DNA of 64,000 bases, from positions 7,446 through 71,445 of the forward strand of contig LUCM01001657.1 of assembly GCA_008360955.1 (NCBI GenBank). The letters are read 5' to 3'. Position numbers and translations under genes: made by a program. The notes below the pieces were generated by a model that saw only the letters and a list, made by a program, of their open reading frames with translations, searched no databases and was not told the origin of the DNA. Shown here piece after piece: positions 61,076-64,000 of the stretch. The stretch comes from Fasciolopsis buskii (taxonomy: Eukaryota; Platyhelminthes; Trematoda; Plagiorchiida; Fasciolidae). The stretch's first letter is position 1. Every line of letters starts with the position of its first letter.

Positions 61076-64000
61076 ATGAATATGGATACCTTGCGAACTA
61101 ACGTCCCTGGTTGTGCTCACTTGCAATCGCAACCTTCCACCGTACACAACTGCCATTCCGCCTGTGGTCACTCAATTTTCTTACAGAATTCGGGTTATGC
61201 AGTTGGCCATGCTAGTGGTAGCGTCACCGGAATAGGTCCTTTTCCTGTTCTCTGGCGTTCTCCCAAGTATCAAAACCAGCTTCCGCATACTGATATGCTT
61301 CTTCGTCCACGATGCCCCTTCGAACGAGCCACCTTCAATGTTCGAGCAGATGCGTATAGGTGAACAACGGTGTTTAGGCCATACATCGGACACCCTAGCC
61401 TTCGACGTGCTGCATCCAAGAAACAAGCATACAAGACTCCGGCACTGTTATCCGATTGACATACACGTCTAGCCCTTCTATAAAGTTTTATCTGCGACCT
61501 TCTGGGGAACCGGAGACAGCGGCTTCAAGTGGTGCTGACGTTGACGTGGCTCTTAGTGAAAGGACTGATGCTACACTACCTGACCGGATCCCAGTCAACA
61601 GCCAGTTATGCGCAATGAGACTTGAAGTTTCATGCAAAGTAAATAACCTCGACTCTGAAAGACCCAACTTGTTTGTTGTCTCGGCACACCCACCAACAGA
61701 TTGCAGCCCAGATGCAGTCAGGGACACTTTCTGTTAAAGCTGCATGACCTCTATGTGCAGCAAGGCAAGGTGACATCGTGATTTTGCCAGGGAACACGAA
61801 TTCTAGAGTAAGTCGGCTGTCCTCTGGGAGGTCCTTTTGATCTCGACTCCCGTTGACAGTACAAGCTTTGGACTTTTCAATCACCGTCATGCCACCTGGC
61901 ATCTGCTCCCTTCGAGTCAGTGGTGGACCCAAATCGACCACATCGCCAATAGCTGCAGATAGTGGGCTTGTCTACAAGACGGCTGGTATTACTGGAGCAC
62001 TCCCACCGACGCTGACCACGCGTTAGTATGCACCAGGCTGTCCATATGCTTTGGTGAGCGCTCAAAACGCATAATGCAACGTCGGTTGGATTGCGACAGG
62101 CTATCTGACCTGACTTGCTTATCAAGCTTTCGAAGGACACTGGCTGAAAAGCTAGGATATTCCCCACCTCGAGACATCAATGAGCCTTGATCGCTTATCA
62201 AAAATGCCTTGCAACCTGCTGGCTTGGTGAGTTGTGGCTTGACCCGTCACATTGTGACACCCTGGACTTCTGTTGAGTGTTCGCGCCTTATTCACGCACG
62301 GCAGTCCATCCTGGCTAGGAGCGAATATAATGAAGCACCGCTCGTAACTCCGTGCAAGCTCGAGTAGGAATCGCGAGATCTGGTGGCCTCAAAGAGGTTT
62401 GTAGGTCGAACGTACTGCTGCCGTGGGAAAACCTCGCAAGCTGTTTCACCTTATCCGAGGTAAAGGTAAGAAAGCATTGGTTGTGAGCAATGGGATCTGT
62501 GAAGCTGACGAGTCACCTGTGTACAATCTATAGCGCCGTCTTGTGCATTGGGCGGAGCACTTTCAGGCACAACTTAGTTGGCCCTTAACGTCAGCCCCTC
62601 CAGCAGCTATTCCGACCAGTGTCCGGTGGTTTGTTTCAAGAGACCCATCTACTGAGAATCCGATCCTTAAGACGCCACGAAGCGCCAGGCTCCGATGGCC
62701 TTCCCCCAACTTTATCTAAAGATGGAGGAACGGAAATGATCAGAGAACGTCACCTGTTATTCACGAGGATCCGGTACTCAAAGTAGGTCCTCTCCTCGTG
62801 GAGGGAATCGATCGTTGTCCCCATCTCCAAAATGGGTTTGTGCAGTGATGCGGCAACCATGGGGATATTAGCCTAATCCCAAGAGCGTCGAAGCTGCTTG
62901 CGTTCGACATTCTTAGCAGGTTATGCAGCACATGAAGAGCAAACTCGTGAAGAACGGGATGGAATTCGCGTTGTTCGTGGATGCGTCGATCAAATCTTTG
63001 CCCTCCGACAATCGTTAGAGCACCGTTTTACCTTTTAAAGGCCAACGGTCACGATGTTCTTGGACGTTCGCATAGCCTTTCACTCCGTTGGTGGGTCTGT
63101 ACTAAAGCACTAAAGCAGTTTGGTGAGAAATGGAGTACATGAGGATGTATGTGTCGGCACGCAAAGAGTTGTGCCGTCATACCTTTGATTGGGTTAGTGT
63201 TAATGGCCAACCTTCGCCACTCTTCGTCGTTTCAGGGAAGTACGGCAGGGATGTCCTATATTTCCATTTCTTTTTAATTTTGTCGTGGAGGATGTTCTGC
63301 AGAATGCTTTATTTGGTCTTTCAGACGGCAGAGTTGAACTCCTCCCAGAAAAGTTTTTGACTTAGACTATGCCGATGATATCGCCTTGCTGAGCGACAAT
63401 GCACGGACGAATCAGCGCACATCGGACCACTTGGCGATTGAGGTATTCCGATAGGGTATGCTCTCAGCACCTTCAAAATCCCAAGTCTTGTTCAAGACTG
63501 GCAAGAGCCTGTGCCTGCACTCACCCCTCCTAATGATCGGTTAGAGGTGGCCAATAACTTCAAGTACCTCGCAGCCTGATCTTATCTGGCCGAGGCGTCG
63601 CGGAGGTCACATCACGAATTGCCAGGACCAGGGCAGTTTTTCGCGACCCTACAATATTTGTCTCCGCCATGACATTTGACGTTCCCACCGGGGAAGAATG
63701 TAAAATACCATAGCTCGTGGTGTTATTCGGTACGTTTGCAAGAACTGGTCTATCTGTGTTGACAATGTCCGGCGACTTTCTGTTCCTGACTACCGATGTC
63801 TCCGAAGCAATACTCGTGCCTAGTGGAAACGTCGAGCGAGAAACGTCAAGGTGCATCGTTGTCCATTCGGTGCAGACAGTCTTCTTCTGACTAAACTAAT
63901 CACTCCACATCACCTTTGGTGGCTGAGACACGTATCGCGAATGTCTGTCCATCGTCTAACTTCTCGTGCTCTTTTTGCACGTCGTGGACAAGGCTGGAAG
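61076..64000 (+). mobile_element. LINE (endonuclease + RT), degenerate, runs off window edge
   Basis: Plus-strand remnants appear in the expected order. The endonuclease start is 'CPFERATFNVRAD' (61312-61350), then ETSIQDSGTVIRLT (61416) and a 93-codon frame at 61456-61737 with NLFVVSAHPPTDCSPDAV. RKLFHLIRGKGKKALVVSNG lies at about 62436-62500 and RRLVHWAEHFQAQLSWPL at 62535-62585. The RT contains RDGIRVVRGCVDQIFALRQS (62957), 'TVTMFLDVRIAFHSVG' (63050), QGCPISPFLFNFVVEDVLQN (63250) and LDLDYADDIALLSDNAR, with YADD at 63368-63379. WWLRHVSRMSVHRLTSRALF closes it at 63920-63975. Many stops and frameshifts. Inserted antisense to PRP8. It differs enough from the 14-15 kb and 48-50 kb copies to be another subfamily. 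Confidence 0.88.

Overview
This is a stretch of a eukaryotic nuclear genome, most likely from a digenean trematode (fluke). Coding blocks are short and separated by GT-AG introns. The retroelements (a trematode-type endonuclease/RT LINE with a GATGAT-type tail and a Penelope-like element) resemble families I know from fluke assemblies. Base composition looks too balanced for a schistosome, so an opisthorchiid, fasciolid or Paragonimus-type fluke is more likely; I cannot settle the species. The calls below rest on reading splice junctions and protein motifs by eye, with no search.

Two cellular genes are supported, facing tail to tail. On the + strand, seven exons between 1843 and 23197 encode a GPR107/GPR108-family seven-transmembrane Golgi protein. 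Its 5' exons are not recognised, and one short internal exon is missing, possibly inside the 562-base N gap at 12505-13066. On the - strand, twelve exons from 60551 down to 46074 encode the C-terminal ~1012 residues of the spliceosome core protein PRP8 (PRPF8): linker, endonuclease-like, RNase H-like and Jab1/MPN regions. Every intron phase joins without a break. The N-terminal half lies beyond the right edge.

The rest is mostly decayed mobile DNA. GPR107 intron 3 holds a degenerate Penelope-like element (7750-9810) with RT and GIY-YIG remnants and a LINE copy (14395-15784). The intergenic region (about 23.6-46.0 kb) holds a LINE endonuclease fragment (29195-29725), a Penelope-type terminal fragment with a hammerhead-like hairpin (29755-29860), and one copy of a ~0.5 kb dispersed repeat whose sister is at 305-755. 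The last PRP8 intron (46229-51657) is enlarged by three LINE copies, two of them head to head. A Tc1/mariner-like remnant beside a (TA)26 tract (58680-59260) and a LINE running off the right edge (61076-64000) lie in further PRP8 introns.

No tRNA, rRNA or CRISPR array was seen. Long stretches of AT-rich unique DNA carry no coding signal I can defend. The items most worth a second look are the hammerhead-like hairpin pair, the divergent remote last exon of PRP8, the possible alternative last exon of GPR107, and the inverted LINE pair.
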